Assembly (NCBI GenBank): GCA_030549495.1
Contig: JAUIRK010000988.1
Location: forward strand, 1 to 64,000
Reading direction: 5' to 3'
From: Nectonema munidae
Lineage: Eukaryota > Nematomorpha > Nectonematoida > Nectonematidae
Length of the DNA: 64,000 bases
Part shown: piece after piece, positions 40,601 to 55,117 of the stretch
Numbering within the stretch: the stretch's first letter is position 1
Layout of the letters: each line of letters starts with the position of its first letter
Notes under the pieces: generated by a model
Told to the model about the DNA's origin: nothing
Seen by the model: only the letters and a program-made list of their open reading frames with translations
Databases searched by the model: none
Position numbers and translations under genes: made by a program

Positions 40601-43600
40601 TGGAATTTGTCAAACTCGAGTTTCAAAACATCACTAGATATGACAATTCTATCAACGGATTCCGATACATCGTACTTTATTAAGTCAGAAAAGACCTATT
40701 ATATTAAAAATTTGGTAAGTTTTAATTTTTTCGCCGTTTACAGGTACCGGTGGATCGCGAACGATATTAGATATGGAAAAATCATTGCACCGTTGGAATC
40801 AGCTTCAAAAGTTATGTTAAAATGACCTATTAAATTATATTTAGCTATGGGATAAATATGAAATTTTCGAAAAAAACACTCGTCCTCCAAATCCTTGAAA
40901 ATAATAAGTTAAAAATAGGATATATTATACTGTGCAAAGCGACGGTTGTGCGAAATTGTAACTTTTTCATATATCCGTAACGTTAAATATTTTCGTCTAT
41001 AAATGGAATATCTCAAAAAGTATAATATATATTATTTGCAGATTCTGAAACCTGTTTGAAGAAATAAAGTTTTTCACCTATTCCCAGTGTGTCAATATCA
41101 TTATTTTTTAAAAATTTCTATTAAACAGGAATTAAACATAATTTTCCAGTAATTTTGCCTTTATATCTTTTTTTATGAAAAACAAAATTTTATTCTGAAA
41201 AATTATGGTTTAATAAATTTAATTAATATAAGGGAAATAAATAATGAAGTACAAAAATGAAACCAATTTTAGGGTTAGAAAATTTATCCTAATCAATGTC
41301 ATAACCCCAAATTTTCCCGAATTAATAACGAACTTTCAGGTGTTTTGGGGATATTACCCGTCAACCGCTAGGCCTATCGGGAAGGAAATGCATAGGATAA
41401 AGAGTGTTATCATTAACCATCAAATAAAATTAAAACTTTTCAATTGACTTTCTGAGATATAGCCATTTGAAAACGCGATCGTGATTCTGGACTTTAGACA
41501 TTTATAATGCAAATATAGTCAGGAGATTGATGTATATGTCATTCCCTGTCATACTATCTCAAAAAAAAATTAAGATAATTTAGATTTTTTTTGGTTCTCA
41601 GAGAAATAATCAATAACCTACACAAAAATGGTATTAGAAGTATATACGAATGGTATTAGAAGTATATAACAAGCCTATAGAAAGCCTTTGAAAGTCATTC
41701 TAAGCTATTAACAAAGATATACGAATAGTATTAGAAATATATACGAAGGCTTTGAAAGTCATTCTAAGCTATTATGGAGATATAAAAAATAATTTAAAAA
41801 TTATGATCGGCTATAACTTTTGAATTACAAGTCCAAATTTATAATAATCAGTATCAAAATGTTCGTCTCGACGAGATCTTTTGAATGATGGCAATTAAAA
41901 ATTGATCCGACTTATTTTTTGGATTTAAAGATCCAAAAGTCTTTCTTTTATAACTTCGTAATTATAAGAGATATTCAAAATCTTATTACAGATTCGTAAT
42001 CTACGCATTAAATAGGTCTAGAATCCGCTTTAAAAAGTTTAATTTTAAAAATGAAAAGGAAGATTTTTTGGGATTTGTCAAACTCGAGTTTCAAAACATC
42101 ACTAGATATGACAATTCTATCAACGGATTCCGATACATCGTACTTTATTAAGTCAGAAAAGACCTATTATATGAAAAATTTGGTAAGTTTTATTTTTTTC
42201 GCCGTTTACAGGTACCGGTGGATCGCGAACGATATTAGATATGGAAAAATCATTGCACCGTTGGAATCAGCTTCAAAAGTTATGTTAAAATGACCTATTA
42301 AATTATATTTAGCTATGGGATAAATATGAAATTTTCGAAAAAAACACTCGTCCTCCAAATCCTTGAAAATAATAAGTTAAAAATAGGATATATTATACTG
42401 TGCAAAGCGACGGTTGTGCGAAATTGTAACTTTTTCATATATCCGTAACGTTAAATATTTTCGTCTATAAATGGAATATCTCAAAAAGTATAATATATAT
42501 TATTTGCAGATTCTGAAACCTGTTTGAAGAAATAAAGTTTTTCACCTATTCCCAGTGTGTCAATATCATTATTTTTTAAAAATTTCTATTAAACAGGAAT
42601 TAAACATAATTTTCCAGTAATTTTGCCTTTATATCTTTTTTTATGAAAAACAAAATTTTATTCTGAAAAATTATGGTTTAATAAATTTAATTAATATAAG
42701 GGAAATAAATAATGAAGTACAAAAATGAAACCAATTTTAGGGTTAGAAAATTTATCCTAATCAATGTCATAACCCCAAATTTTCCCGAATTAATAACGAA
42801 CTTTCAGGTGTTTTTGGGATATTACCCGTCAACCGCCTGGCCTATCGGGAAGGAAGTGCATAGGATAAAGAGTGCTAACCTTAACCATCAAATAAAATTA
42901 AAACTTTTCAATTGACCTTCTGAGATATAGCCATTTGAAAACGCGATCGTGATTCTGGACTTTAGACATTTATAATGAAAATATAGTCAGGAGATTGATG
43001 TATATGACATTCCCTGTCATACAATCTCAAAAAATTTTAAGACAATTTAGATATTTTTTTGGTTCTCAGAGAAATAATCAATAACCTACACAAAAATTGT
43101 ATTAGAAGTATATACGAATGGTATTAGAAATATATAAGAAGCCTATAGAAAGCCTTTGAAAGTCATTCTAAGCTATTAACAAAGATATACGAATAGTATT
43201 AGAAGTATATACGAAGGCTTTGAAAGTCATTCTAAGCTATTATGGAGATATACAGAATAATTTAAAAATTATGATCGGCTATAACTTTTGAATTACAAGT
43301 CCAAATTTATAATAATCAGTATCAAAATGTTCGTCTCGACGAGATCTTTTGAATGATGGCAATTAAAAATTGATCCAACTTATTTTTTGGATTTAAAGAT
43401 CCAAAGGTCTTTCTTTTATAACTTCGTAATTATAAGAGATATTCAAAATCTTATTACAGATTCGTAATCTACGCATTAAATAGGTCTAGAATCCGCTTTA
43501 AAAAGTTTAATTTTAAAAATGAAAAGGAAGATTTTTTGGGATTTGTCAAACTCGAGTTTCAAAACATCACTAGATATGACAATTCTATCAACGGATTCCG

Positions 43601-46440
43601 ATACATCGTACTTTATTAAGTCAGAAAAGACCTATTATATTAAAAATTTGGTAAGTTTTAATTTTTTCGCCGTTTACAGGTACCGGTGGATCGCGAACGA
43701 TATTAGATATGGAAAAATCATTGCACCGTTGGAATCAGCTTCAAAAGTTATGTTAAAATGACCTATTAAATTATATTTAGCTATGGGATAAATATGAAAT
43801 TTTCGAAAAAAACACTCGTCCTCCAAATCCTTGAAAATAATAAGTTAAAAATAGGATATATTATACTGTGCAAAGCGACGGTTGTGCGAAATTGTAACTT
43901 TTTCATATATCCGTAACGTTAAATATTTTCGTCTATAAATGGAATATCACAAAAAGTATAATATATATTATTTGCAGATTCTGAAACCTGTTTGAAGAAA
44001 TAAAGTTTTTCACCTATTCCCAGTGTGTCAATATCATTATTTTTTAAAAATTTCTATTAAACAGGAATTAAACATAATTTTCCAGTTTTGCCTTTATATC
44101 TTTTTTTATGAAAAACAAAATTTTATTCTGAAAAATTAGGGTTTAATAAATTTAATTAATATAAGGGAAATAAATAATGAAGTACAAAAATGAAACCAAT
44201 TTTAGGGTTAGAAAATTTATCCTAATCAATGTCATAACCCCAAATTTTCCCGAATTAATAACGAACTTTCAGGTGTTTTGGGGATATTACCCGTCAACCG
44301 CTAGGCCTATCGGGAAGGAAGTGCATAGGATAAAGAGTGCTAACATTAACCATCAAATAAAATTAAAACTTTTCAATTGACTTTCTGAGATATAGCCATT
44401 TGAAAACGCGATCGTGATTCTGGACTTTAGACATTTATAATGCAAATATAGTCAGGAGATTGATGTATATGTCATTCCCTGTCATTCTATCTCAAAAAAA
44501 ATTTAAGACAATTTAGATATTTTTTTGGTTCTCAGAGAAATAATCAATAACCTACACAAAAATGTTATTAGAAGTATATACGAATGGTATTAGAAGTATA
44601 TAAGAAGCCTATAGAAAGCCTTTGAAAGTCATTCTAAGCTATTAACAAAGATATACGAATAGTATTAGAAGTATATACGAAGGCTTTGAAAGTCATTCTA
44701 AGCTATTATGGAGATATACAGAATAATTTAAAAATTATGATCGGCTATAACTTTTGAATTACAAGTCCAAATTTATAATAATCAGTATCAAAATGTTCGT
44801 CTCGACGAGATCTTTTGAATGATGGCAATTAAAAATTGATCCAACTTATTTTTTGGATTTAAAGATCCAAAGGTCTTTCTTTTATAACTTCGTAATTATA
44901 AGAGATATTCAAAATCTTATTACAGATTCGTAATCTACGCATTAAATAGGTCTAGAATCCGCTTTAAAAAGTTTAATTTTAAAAATGAAAAGGAAGATTT
45001 TTTGGGATTTGTCAAACTCGAGTTTCAAAACATCACTAGATATGACAATTCTATCAACGGATTCCGATACATCGTACTTTATTAAGTCAGAAAAGACCTA
45101 TTATATGAAAAATTTGGTAAGTTTTATTTTTTTCGCCGTTTACAGGTACCGGTGGATCGCGAACGATATTAGATATGGAAAAATCATTGCACCGTTGGAA
45201 TCAGCTTCAAAAGTTATGTTAAAATGACTTATTAAATTATATTTAGCTATGGGATAAATATGAAATTTTCGAAAAAAACACTCGTCCTCCAAATCCTTGA
45301 AAATAATAAGTTAAAAATAGGATATATTATACTGTGCAAAGCGACGGTTGTGCGAAATTGTAACTTTTTCATATATCCGTAACGTTAAATATTTTCGTCT
45401 ATAAATGGAATATCTCAAAAAGTATAATATATATTATTTGCAGATTCTGAAACCTGTTTGAAGAAATAAAGTTTTTCACCTATTCCCAGTGTGTCAATAT
45501 CATTATTTTTTAAAAATTTCTATTAAACAGGAATTAAACATAATTTTCCAGTAATTTTGCCTTTATATCTTTTTTTATGAAAAACAAAATTTTATTCTGA
45601 AAAATTATGGTTTAATAAATTTAATTAATATAAGGGAAATAAATAATGAAGTACAAAAAATGAAACCAATTTTAGGGTTAGAAAATTTATCCTAATCAAT
45701 GTCATAACCCCAAATTTTCCCGAATTAATAACGAACTTTCAGGTGTTTTGGGGATATTACCCGTCAACCGCTAGGCCTATCGGGAAGGAAGTGCATAGGA
45801 TAAAGAGTGCTAACATTAACCATCAAATAAAATTAAAACTTTTCAATTGACTTTCTGAGATATAGCCATTTGAAAACGCGATCGTGATTCTGGACTTTAG
45901 ACATTTATAATGCAAATATAGTCAGGAGATTGATGTATATGTCATTCCCTGTCATACTATCTCAAAAAAATTTAAGACAATTTAGATATTTTTTTGGTTC
46001 TCAGAGAAATAATCAATAACCTACACAAAAATTGTATTAGAAGTATATACGAATGGTATTAGAAGTATATAAGAAGCCTATAGAAAGCCTTTGAAAGTCA
46101 TTCTAAGCTATTAACAAAGATATACGAATAGTATTAGAAGTATATACGAAGGCTTTGAAAGTCATTCTAAGCTATTATGGAGATATACAGAATAATTTAA
46201 AAATTATGATCGGCTATAACTTTTGAATTACAAGTCCAAATTTATAATAATCAGTATCAAAATGTTCGTCTCGACGAGATCTTTTGAATGATGGCAATTA
46301 AAAATTGATCCAACTTATTTTTTGGATTTAAAGATCCAAAGGTCTTTCTTTTATAACTTCGTAATTATAAGAGATATTCAAAATCTTATTACAGATTCGT
46401 AATCTACGCATTAAATAGGTCTAGAATCCGCTTTAAAAAG
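37641..46440. repeat. Satellite block B2 (units 26 to 32)
   Basis: Class-B units resume after the mosaic block. Units 29 and 30 hold an unusual number of private substitutions in the first ORF region (41,388-41,412 and 42,812-42,880). Unit 31 lacks 3 bp in the CCAGTAATTTTGCC stretch (near 44,086). Unit 32 has an extra A at about 45,660 that disrupts the first ORF. Confidence 0.88.
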
Positions 46441-49400
46441 TTTAATTTTAAAAATGAAAAGGAAGATTTTATGGGATTTGTCAAACTCGAGTTTCAAAAC
46501 ATCACTAGATATGACAATTCTATCAACGGATTCCGATACATCGTACTTTATTAAGTCAAAAAAGACCTATTATATTAAAAATTTGGTAAGTTTTAATTTT
46601 TTCGCCGTTTACAGGTACCAGTGGATCGCGAACGATATAAGATATGAAAAAATCATTGCACCGTTTGAATCAGCTTCAAAAGTTATGTTAAAATGACCTA
46701 TTAAATTATATTTAGCTATGGGATAAATATGAAATTTTCGAAAAAAACACTCGTCCTCCAAACCCTTGAAAATAATAAGTTAAAAATAGGATATATTATA
46801 CTGTGCAAAGCGACGGTTGTGCGAAGTTGTAACTTTTTCATATATCCGTAACGTTAAATATTTTTGTCTATAAATGGAATATCTCAAAAAGTATAATATA
46901 TATTATTTGCAGATTCTGAAACCTGTTTGAAGAAATAAAGTTTTTCACCTATTCCCAGTGTGTCAATATCATTATTTTTTAAAAATTTCTATTAAACAGG
47001 AATTAACCATAATTTTCCAGTAATTTTGCCTTTATATCTTTTTTTATGAAAAACAAAATTTTATTCTGAAAAATTAGGGTTTAATAAATTTAATTAATAT
47101 AAGGGAAATAAATAATGAAGTACAAAAATGAAACCAATTTTAGGGTTAGAAAATTTATCCTAATCAATGTCATAACCCCAAATTTTCCCGAATTAATAAC
47201 GAACTTTCAGGTGTTTTGGGGATATTACCCTTCAACCGCTAGGCTTATCGGGAAGGAAGTGCATAGGATAAAGAGTGCTAACATTAACCATCAAATAAAA
47301 TTAAAACTTTTCAATTGACTTTCTGAGATATAGCCATTTGAAAACGCGATCGTGATTCTGGACTTTAGACATTTATAATGCAAATATAGTCAGGAGATTG
47401 ATGTATATGTCATTCCCTGTCATTCTATCTCAAAAAAAATTTAAGACAATTAAGATTTTTTTTGGTTCTCAGAGAAATAATCAATAACCTACACAAAAAT
47501 TTTATTAGAAGTATATACGAATGGTATTAGAAGTATATAAGAAGCCTATAGAAAGCCTTTGAAAGTCATTCTAAGCTATTAACAAAGATATACGAATAGT
47601 ATTAGAAGTATATACGAAGGCTTTGAAAGTCATTCTAAGCTATTATGGAGATATACAGAATAATTTAAAAATTATGATCGGCTATAACTTTTGAATTACA
47701 AGTCCAAATTTATAATAATCAGTATCAAAATGTTCGTCTCGACGAGATCTTTTGAATGATGGCAATTAAAAATTGATCCAACTTATTTTTTGGATTTAAA
47801 GATCCAAAGGTCTTTCTTTTATAACTTCGTAATTATAAGAGATATTCAAAATCTTATTACAGATTCGTAATCTACGCATTAAATAGGTCTAGAATCCGCT
47901 TTAAAAAGTTTAATTTTAAAAATGAAAAGGAAGATTTTATGGGATTTGTCAAACTCGAGTTTCAAAACATCACTAGATATGACAATTCTATCAACGGATT
48001 CCGATACATCGTACTTTATTAAGTCAAAAAAGACCTATTATATTAAAAATTTGGTAAGTTTTAATTTTTTCGCCGTTTACAGGTACCAGTGGATCGCGAA
48101 CGATATAAGATATGAAAAAATCATTGCACCGTTTGAATCAGCTTCAAAAGTTATGTTAAAATGACCTATTAAATTATATTTAGCTATGGGATAAATATGA
48201 AATTTTCGAAAAAAACACTCCTCCTCCAAACCCTTGAAAATAATAAGTTAAAAATAGGATATATTATACTGTGCAAAGCGACGGTTGTGCGAAATTGTAA
48301 CTTTTTCATATATCCGTAACGTTAAATATTTTTGTCTATAAATGGAATATCACAAAAAGTATAATATATATTATTTGCAGATTCTAAAACCTGTTTGAAG
48401 AAATAAAGTTTTTCACCTATTCCCAGTGTGTCAATATCATTATTTTTTAAAAATTTCTATTAAACAGGAATTAACCATAATTTTCCAGTAATTTTGCCTT
48501 TATATCTTTTTTTATGAAAAACAAAATTTTATTCCTAAAAATTAGGGTTTAATAAATTTTATTAATATAAGGGAAATAAATAATGAAGTACAAAAATGAA
48601 ACCAATTTTAGGGTTAGAAAATTTATCCTAATCAATGTCATAACCCCAAATTATCCCGAATTAATAACGAACTTTCAGGAGTTTTGGGGATATTACCCGT
48701 CAACCGCTAGGCTTATCGGGAAGGAAGTGCATAGGATAAAGAGTGCTAACATTAACCATCAAATAAAATTAAAACTTTTCAATTGACTTTCTGAGATATA
48801 GCCATTTGAAAACGCGATCGTGATTCTGGACTTTAGACATTTATAATGCAAATATAGTCAGGAGATTGATGTATATGTCATTCCCTGTCATTCTATCTCA
48901 AAAAAAATTTAAGACAATTAAGATTTTTTTTGGTTCTCAGAGAAATAATCAATAACCTACACAAAAATTTTATTAGAAGTATATACGAATGGTATTAGAA
49001 GTATATAAGAAGCCTATAGAAAGCCTTTGAAAGTCATTCTAAGCTATTAACAAAGATATACGAATAGTATTAGAAGTATATACGAAGGCTTTGAAAGTCA
49101 TTCTAAGCTATTATGGAGATATACAGAATAATTTAAAAATTATGATCGGCTATAACTTTTGAATTACAAGTCCAAATTTATAATAATCAGTATCAAAATG
49201 TTCGTCTCGACGAGATCTTTTGAATGATGGCAATTAAAAATTGATCCAACTTATTTTTTGGATTTAAAGATCCAAAGGTCTTTCTTTTATAACTTCGTAA
49301 TTATAAGAGATATTCAAAATCTTATTACAGATTCGTAATCTACGCATTAAATAGGTCTAGAATCCGCTTTAAAAAGTTTAATTTTAAAAATGAAAACGAA

Positions 49401-52400
49401 GATTTTATGGGATTTGTCAAACTCGAGTTTCAAAACATCACTAGATATGACAATTCTATCAACGGATTCCGATACATCGTACTTTATTAAGTCAAAAAAG
49501 ACCTATTATATTAAAAATTTGGTAAGTTTTAATTTTTTTCGCCGTTTACAGGTACCAGTGGATCGCGAACGATATAAGATATGAAAAAATCATTGCACCG
49601 TTTGAATCAGCTTCAAAAGTTATGTTAAAATGACCTATTAAATTATATTTAGCTATGGGATAAATATGAAATTTTCGAAAAAAACACTCCTCCTCCAAAC
49701 CCTTGAAAATAATAAGTTAAAAATAGGATATATTATACTGTGCAAAGCGACGGTTGTGCGAAATTGTAACTTTTTCATATATCCGTAACGTTAAATATTT
49801 TTGTCTATAAATGGAATATCACAAAAAGTATAATATATATTATTTCCAGATTCTGAAACCTGTTTGAAGAAATAAAGTTTTTCACCTATTCCCAGTGTGT
49901 CAATATCATTATTTTTTAAAAATTTCTATTAAACAGGAATTAACCATAATTTTCCAGTAATTTTGCCTTTATATCTTTTTTTATGAAAAACAAAATTTTA
50001 TTCCTAAAAATTAGGGTTTAATAAATTTTATTAATATAAGGGAAATAAATAATGAAGTACAAAAATGAAACCAATTTTAGGGTTAGAAAATTTATCCTAA
50101 TCAATGTCATAACCCCAAATTTTCCCGAATTAATAGCGAACTTTCAGGTGTTTTGGGGATATTACCCTTCAACCGCTAGGCTTATCGGGAAGGAAGTGCA
50201 TAGGATAAAGAGTGCTAACATTAACCATCAAATAAAATTAAAACTTTTCAATTTACTTTCTGAGATATAGCCATTTGAAAACGCGATCGTAATTCTGGAC
50301 TTTAGACATTTATAATGCAAATATAGTCAGGAGATTGATGTATATGTCATTCCCTGTCATTCTATCTCAAAAAAAATTTAAGACAATTAAGATTTTTTTT
50401 GGTTCTCAGAGAAATAATCAATAACCTACACAAAAATTTTATTAGAAGTATATACGAATGGTATTAGAAGTATATAAGAAGCCTATAGAAAGCCTTTGAA
50501 AGTCATTCTAAGCTATTAACAAAGATATACGAATAGTATTAGAAGTATATACGAAGGCTTTGAAAGTCATTCTAAGCTATTATGGAGATATACAGAATAA
50601 TTTAAAAATTATGATCGGCTATAACTTTTGAATTACAAGTCCAAATTTATAATAATCATTATCAAAATGTTCGTCTCGACGAGATCTTTTGAATGATGGC
50701 AATTAAAAATTGATCCAACTTATTTTTTGGATTTAAAGATCCAAAGGTCTTTCTTTTATAACTTCGTAATTATAAGAGATATTCAAAATCTTATTACAGA
50801 TTCGTAATCTACGCATTAAATAGGTCTAGAATCCGCTTTAAAAAGTTTAATTTTAAAAATGAAAACGAAGATTTTATGGGATTTGTCAAACTCGAGTTTC
50901 AAAACATCACTAGATATGACAATTCTATCAACGGATTCCGATACATCGTACTTTATTAAGTCAAAAAAGACCTATTATATTAAAAATTTGGTAAGTTTTA
51001 ATTTTTTTCGCCGTTTACAGGTACCAGTGGATCGCGAACGATATAAGATATGAAAAAATCATTGCACCGTTTGAATCAGCTTCAAAAGTTATGTTAAAAT
51101 GACCTATTAAATTATATTTAGCTATGGGATAAATATGAAATTTTCGAAAAAAACACTCCTCCTCCAAACCCTTGAAAATAATAAGTTAAAAATAGGATAT
51201 ATTATACTGTGCAAAGCGACGGTTGTGCGAAATTGTAACTTTTTCATATATCCGTAACGTTAAATATTTTTGTCTATAAATGGAATATCACAAAAAGTAT
51301 AATATATATTATTTCCAGATTCTGAAACCTGTTTGAAGAAATAAAGTTTTTCACCTATTCCCAGTGTGTCAATATCATTATTTTTTAAAAATTTCTATTA
51401 AACAGGAATTAACCATAATTTTCCAGTAATTTTGCCTTTATATCTTTTTTTATGAAAAACAAAATTTTATTCCTAAAAATTAGGGTTTAATAAATTTTAT
51501 TAATATAAGGGAAATAAATAATGAAGTACAAAAATGAAACCAATTTTAGGGTTAGAAAATTTATCCTAATCAATGTCATAACCCCAAATTTTCCCGAATT
51601 AATAACGAACTTTCAGGAGTTTTGGGGATATTACCCGTCAACCGCTAGGCTTATCGGGAAGGAAGTGCATAGGATAAAGAGTGCTAACATTAACCATCAA
51701 ATAAAATTAAAACTTTTCAATTTACTTTCTGAGATATAGCCATTTGAAAACGCGATCGTAATTCTGGACTTTAGACATTTATAATGCAAATATAGTCAGG
51801 AGATTGATGTATATGTCATTCCCTGTCATTCTATCTCAAAAAAAATTTAAGACAATTAAGATTTTTTTTTGGTTCTCAGAGAAATAATCAATAACCTACA
51901 CAAAAATTTTATTAGAAGTATATACGAATGGTATTAGAAGTATATAAGAAGCCTATAGAAAGCCTTTGAAAGTCATTCTAAGCTATTAACAAAGATATAC
52001 GAATAGTATTAGAAGTATATACGAAGGCTTTGAAAGTCATTCTAAGCTATTATGGAGATATACAGAATAATTTAAAAATTATGATCGGCTATAACTTTTG
52101 AATTACAAGTCCAAATTTATAATAATCATTATCAAAATGTTCGTCTCGACGAGATCTTTTGAATGATGGCAATTAAAAATTGATCCAACTTATTTTTTGG
52201 ATTTAAAGATCCAAAGGTCTTTCTTTTATAACTTCGTAATTATAAGAGATATTCAAAATCTTATTACAGATTCGTAATCTACGCATTAAATAGGTCTAGA
52301 ATCCGCTTTAAAAAGTTTAATTTTAAAAATGAAAACGAAGATTTTATGGGATTTGTCAAACTCGAGTTTCAAAACATCACTAGATATGACAATTCTATCA

Positions 52401-54478
52401 ACGGATTCCGATACATCGTACTTAATTAAGTCAAAAAAGACCTATTATATTAAAAATTTGGTAAGTTTTAATTTTTTTCGCCGTTTACAGGTACCAGTGG
52501 ATCGCGAACGATATAAGATATGAAAAAATCATTGCACCGTTTGAATCAGCTTCAAAAGTTATGTTAAAATGACCTATTAAATTATATTTAGCTATGGGAT
52601 AAATATGAAATTTTCGAAAAAAACACTCCTCCTCCAAACCCTTGAAAATAATAAGTTAAAAATAGGATATATTATACTGTGCAAAGCGACGGTTGTGCGA
52701 AATTGTAACTTTTTCATATATCCGTAACGTTAAATATTTTTGTCTATAAATGGAATATCACAAAAAGTATAATATATATTATTTCCAGATTCTGAAACCT
52801 GTTTGAAGAAATAAAGTTTTTCACCTATTCCCAGTGTGTCAATATCATTATTTTTTAAAAATTTCTATTAAACAGGAATTAACCATAATTTTCCAGTAAT
52901 TTTGCCTTTATATCTTTTTTTATGAAAAACAAAATTTTATTCCTAAAAATTAGGGTTTAATAAATTTTATTAATATAAGGGAAATAAATAATGAAGTACA
53001 AAAATGAAACCAATTTTAGGGTTAGAAAATTTATCCTAATCAATGTCATAACCCCAAATTTTCCCGAATTAATAACGAACTTTCAGGAGTTTTGGGGATA
53101 TTACCCGTCAACCGCTAGGCTTATCGGGAAGGAAGTGCATAGGATAAAGAGTGCTAACATTAACCATCAAATAAAATTAAAACTTTTCAATTTACTTTCT
53201 GAGATATAGCCATTTGAAAACGCGATCGTAATTCTGGACTTTAGACATTTATAATGCAAATATAGTCAGGAGATTGATGTATATGTCATTCCCTGTCATT
53301 CTATCTCAAAAAAAATTTAAGACAATTAAGATTTTTTTTGGTTCTCAGAGAAATAATCAATAACCTACACAAAAATTTTATTAGAAGTATATACGAATGG
53401 TATTAGAAGTATATAAGAAGCCTATAGAAAGCCTTTGAAAGTCATTCTAAGCTATTAACAAAGATATACGAATAGTATTAGAAGTATATACGAAGGCTTT
53501 GAAAGTCATTCTAAGCTATTATGGAGATATACAGAATAATTTAAAAATTATGATCGGCTATAACTTTTGAATTACAAGTCCAAATTTATAATAATCAGTA
53601 TCAAAATGTTCGTCTCGACGAGATCTTTTGAATGATGGCAATTAAAAATTGATCCAACTTATTTTTTGGATTTAAAGATCCAAAGGTCTTTCTTTTATAA
53701 CTTCGTAATTATAAGAGATATTCAAAATCTTATTACAGATTCGTAATCTACGCATTAAATAGGTCTAGAATCCGCTTTAAAAAGTTTAATTTTAAAAATG
53801 AAAAGGAAGATTTTATGGGATTTGTCAAACTCGAGTTTCAAAACATCACTAGATATGACAATTCTATCAACGGATTCCGATACATCGTACTTTATTAAGT
53901 CAAAAAAGACCTATTATATTAAAAATTTGGTAAGTTTTAATTTTTTTCGCCGTTTACAGGTACCAGTGGATCGCGAACGATATAAGATATGAAAAAATCA
54001 TTGCACCGTTTGAATCAGCTTCAAAAGTTATGTTAAAATGACCTATTAAATTATATTTAGCTATGGGATAAATATGAAATTTTCGAAAAAAACACTCCTC
54101 CTCCAAACCCTTGAAAATAATAAGTTAAAAATAGGATATATTATACTGTGCAAAGCGACGGTTGTGCGAAATTGTAACTTTTTCATATATCCGTAACGTT
54201 AAATATTTTTGTCTATAAATGGAATATCACAAAAAGTATAATATATATTATTTCCAGATTCTGAAACCTGTTTGAAGAAATAAAGTTTTTCACCTATTCC
54301 CAGTGTGTCAATATCATTATTTTTTAAAAATTTCTATTAAACAGGAATTAACCATAATTTTCCAGTAATTTTGCCTTTATATCTTTTTTTATGAAAAACA
54401 AAATTTTATTCTGAAAAATTATGGTTTAATAAATTTAATTAATATAAGGGAAATAAATAATGAAGTACAAAAATGAAA
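46441..54478. repeat. Satellite block A-right (units 32 to 38, truncated)
   Basis: Class A returns from the second ORF of unit 32. Units 34-37 carry private edge variants: ATTCCTAAAAATT, AAATTTTATTAATA, AAAACGAAG (units 34-36), TTATTTCCAG instead of TTATTTGCAG, and TTTACTTTCTG, which removes the first ORF's stop so that it runs five codons further. The terminal partial unit (54,345-54,478) oddly carries the class-B ATTATGGTTT. It ends where the satellite would continue CCAATTTTAGG but instead meets an inverted-repeat arm. Confidence 0.88.
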
Positions 54479-54742
54479 ACTGATAGTGAATAACTGTATA
54501 TTTTTTCTTCTGTCCCCCGGGGCCACCAGCCAAAACTGTAGATCTTTCACCTTCGCTAGGCGGTCCCTTTTATACCATACAAGAAGGGAGGATATATGCC
54601 CTAAAACTTCCATACATTAAAAAATGGTTGTTTTATCCATATTTTTCCTTTTCTTTATAAATTTTATAAAAAAAAAAAAAATTTAAAATTTAAAAAAAAA
54701 AAAATAAAAAATTAAAAAATTTTTTTTGTGGGAAAAAGTTAA
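54476..54742. mobile_element. Left arm of a small inverted-repeat (MITE-like) element at the array edge
   Basis: The stretch AAAACTGATAGTG...TTCTGT (54,476-54,513) and AGATCTTT (54,540-54,547) is the reverse complement of 57,747-57,794, with one difference in a T run and a 26-bp GC-rich extra segment (CCCCCGGGGCCACC...) in this arm only. Inside the arm lies about 190 bp of sequence (GCTAGGCGGTCCC, then long A/T runs) ending at the TTAA (54,739-54,742) that flanks the piggyBac element. With the right arm, and without the piggyBac, it would make a non-coding element of about 310 bp. I see no clear target duplication. The alternative is that this is an interrupted long terminal repeat of the piggyBac-like element itself. 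Confidence 0.55.
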
Positions 54743-55057
54743 CGCCATCTGCATTACTGAAATATTTTTTGCAATATCTTATATACAGTTGTGTTAGACA
54801 TAGAAACAAAACAAATTTTATTTCATGAAAGGATGAATGATAATGCTGTATGTGTACGGTTTATTAGGCATTATATTATACTGATTACGTTAACAAATGA
54901 GAAGAATTTACGAGAAGGATAATGATCGATATATGTGCTGGTTTATCATGAGATGTCGTTTTCAACCTTGATATAATGTAGGATAGCTTTATCTTCATGA
55001 GTAATTTTCGAATCCGAGCACATTGAAGGTAGAGTATAAACAAAATTAAAGCTGTGT

Positions 55058-55073
55058 TGTGTGATGTCACACA
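55058..55073. promoter_or_regulatory. CRE-like palindrome, promoter copy 1
   Basis: TGTGTGATGTCACACA is an inverted repeat with 7-bp arms (TGTGTGA/TCACACA) around TG and contains TGATGTCA, close to a bZIP/CRE-type site (TGACGTCA). It ends 37 bp before the TATA box of the same copy. Confidence 0.4.
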
Positions 55074-55110
55074 GAATTTTTTTCAAATATGTCATCACTA
55101 ATCATTTGTG

Positions 55111-55117
55111 TATAAAA
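55111..55117 (+). promoter_or_regulatory. TATA box, promoter copy 1
   Basis: TATAAAA in GTGTATAAAATACAC sits at the same place in the duplication as the TATA box at 55,442. It would start transcription near 55,140, about 380 bp upstream of the transposase ATG, so transcripts from this copy would read through the second promoter. Confidence 0.4.

Larger units (their letters stand above)
1..54478. repeat. Complex satellite array, about 1,468-bp unit, 37 full copies plus one partial
   Basis: The same 1.47 kb sequence repeats head to tail. Counting from a landmark ATG, it recurs at 115, 1583, 3051, 4520, 5988, 7457 and so on to 52,991, with spacings of 1,465-1,470 bp. A 38th unit beginning near 54,345 breaks off at 54,478. 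The array is already running at base 1, so its left end lies outside the window. Neighbouring units differ by only a few bases and 1-3 bp indels, mostly in T or A runs, which indicates active homogenisation by unequal exchange or gene conversion. The unit is AT-rich and I do not recognise it as derived from a known transposon. No rRNA, histone, tRNA or snRNA gene is visible in it. The unit boundary I use (at AATTAACCAT) is arbitrary. Confidence 0.98.

Noticed and set aside
1-54478. CRISPR-like or bacterial repeat interpretation
   Set aside because: The unit is 1.47 kb with no spacers, and the window holds eukaryotic splice, poly(A) and transposon signatures.
54419-55070. Minus-strand ORFs at 54,419-54,613 and 54,885-55,070
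   Set aside because: They overlap the satellite/MITE junction and the duplicated promoter, have no recognisable domain and read through repeat sequence.
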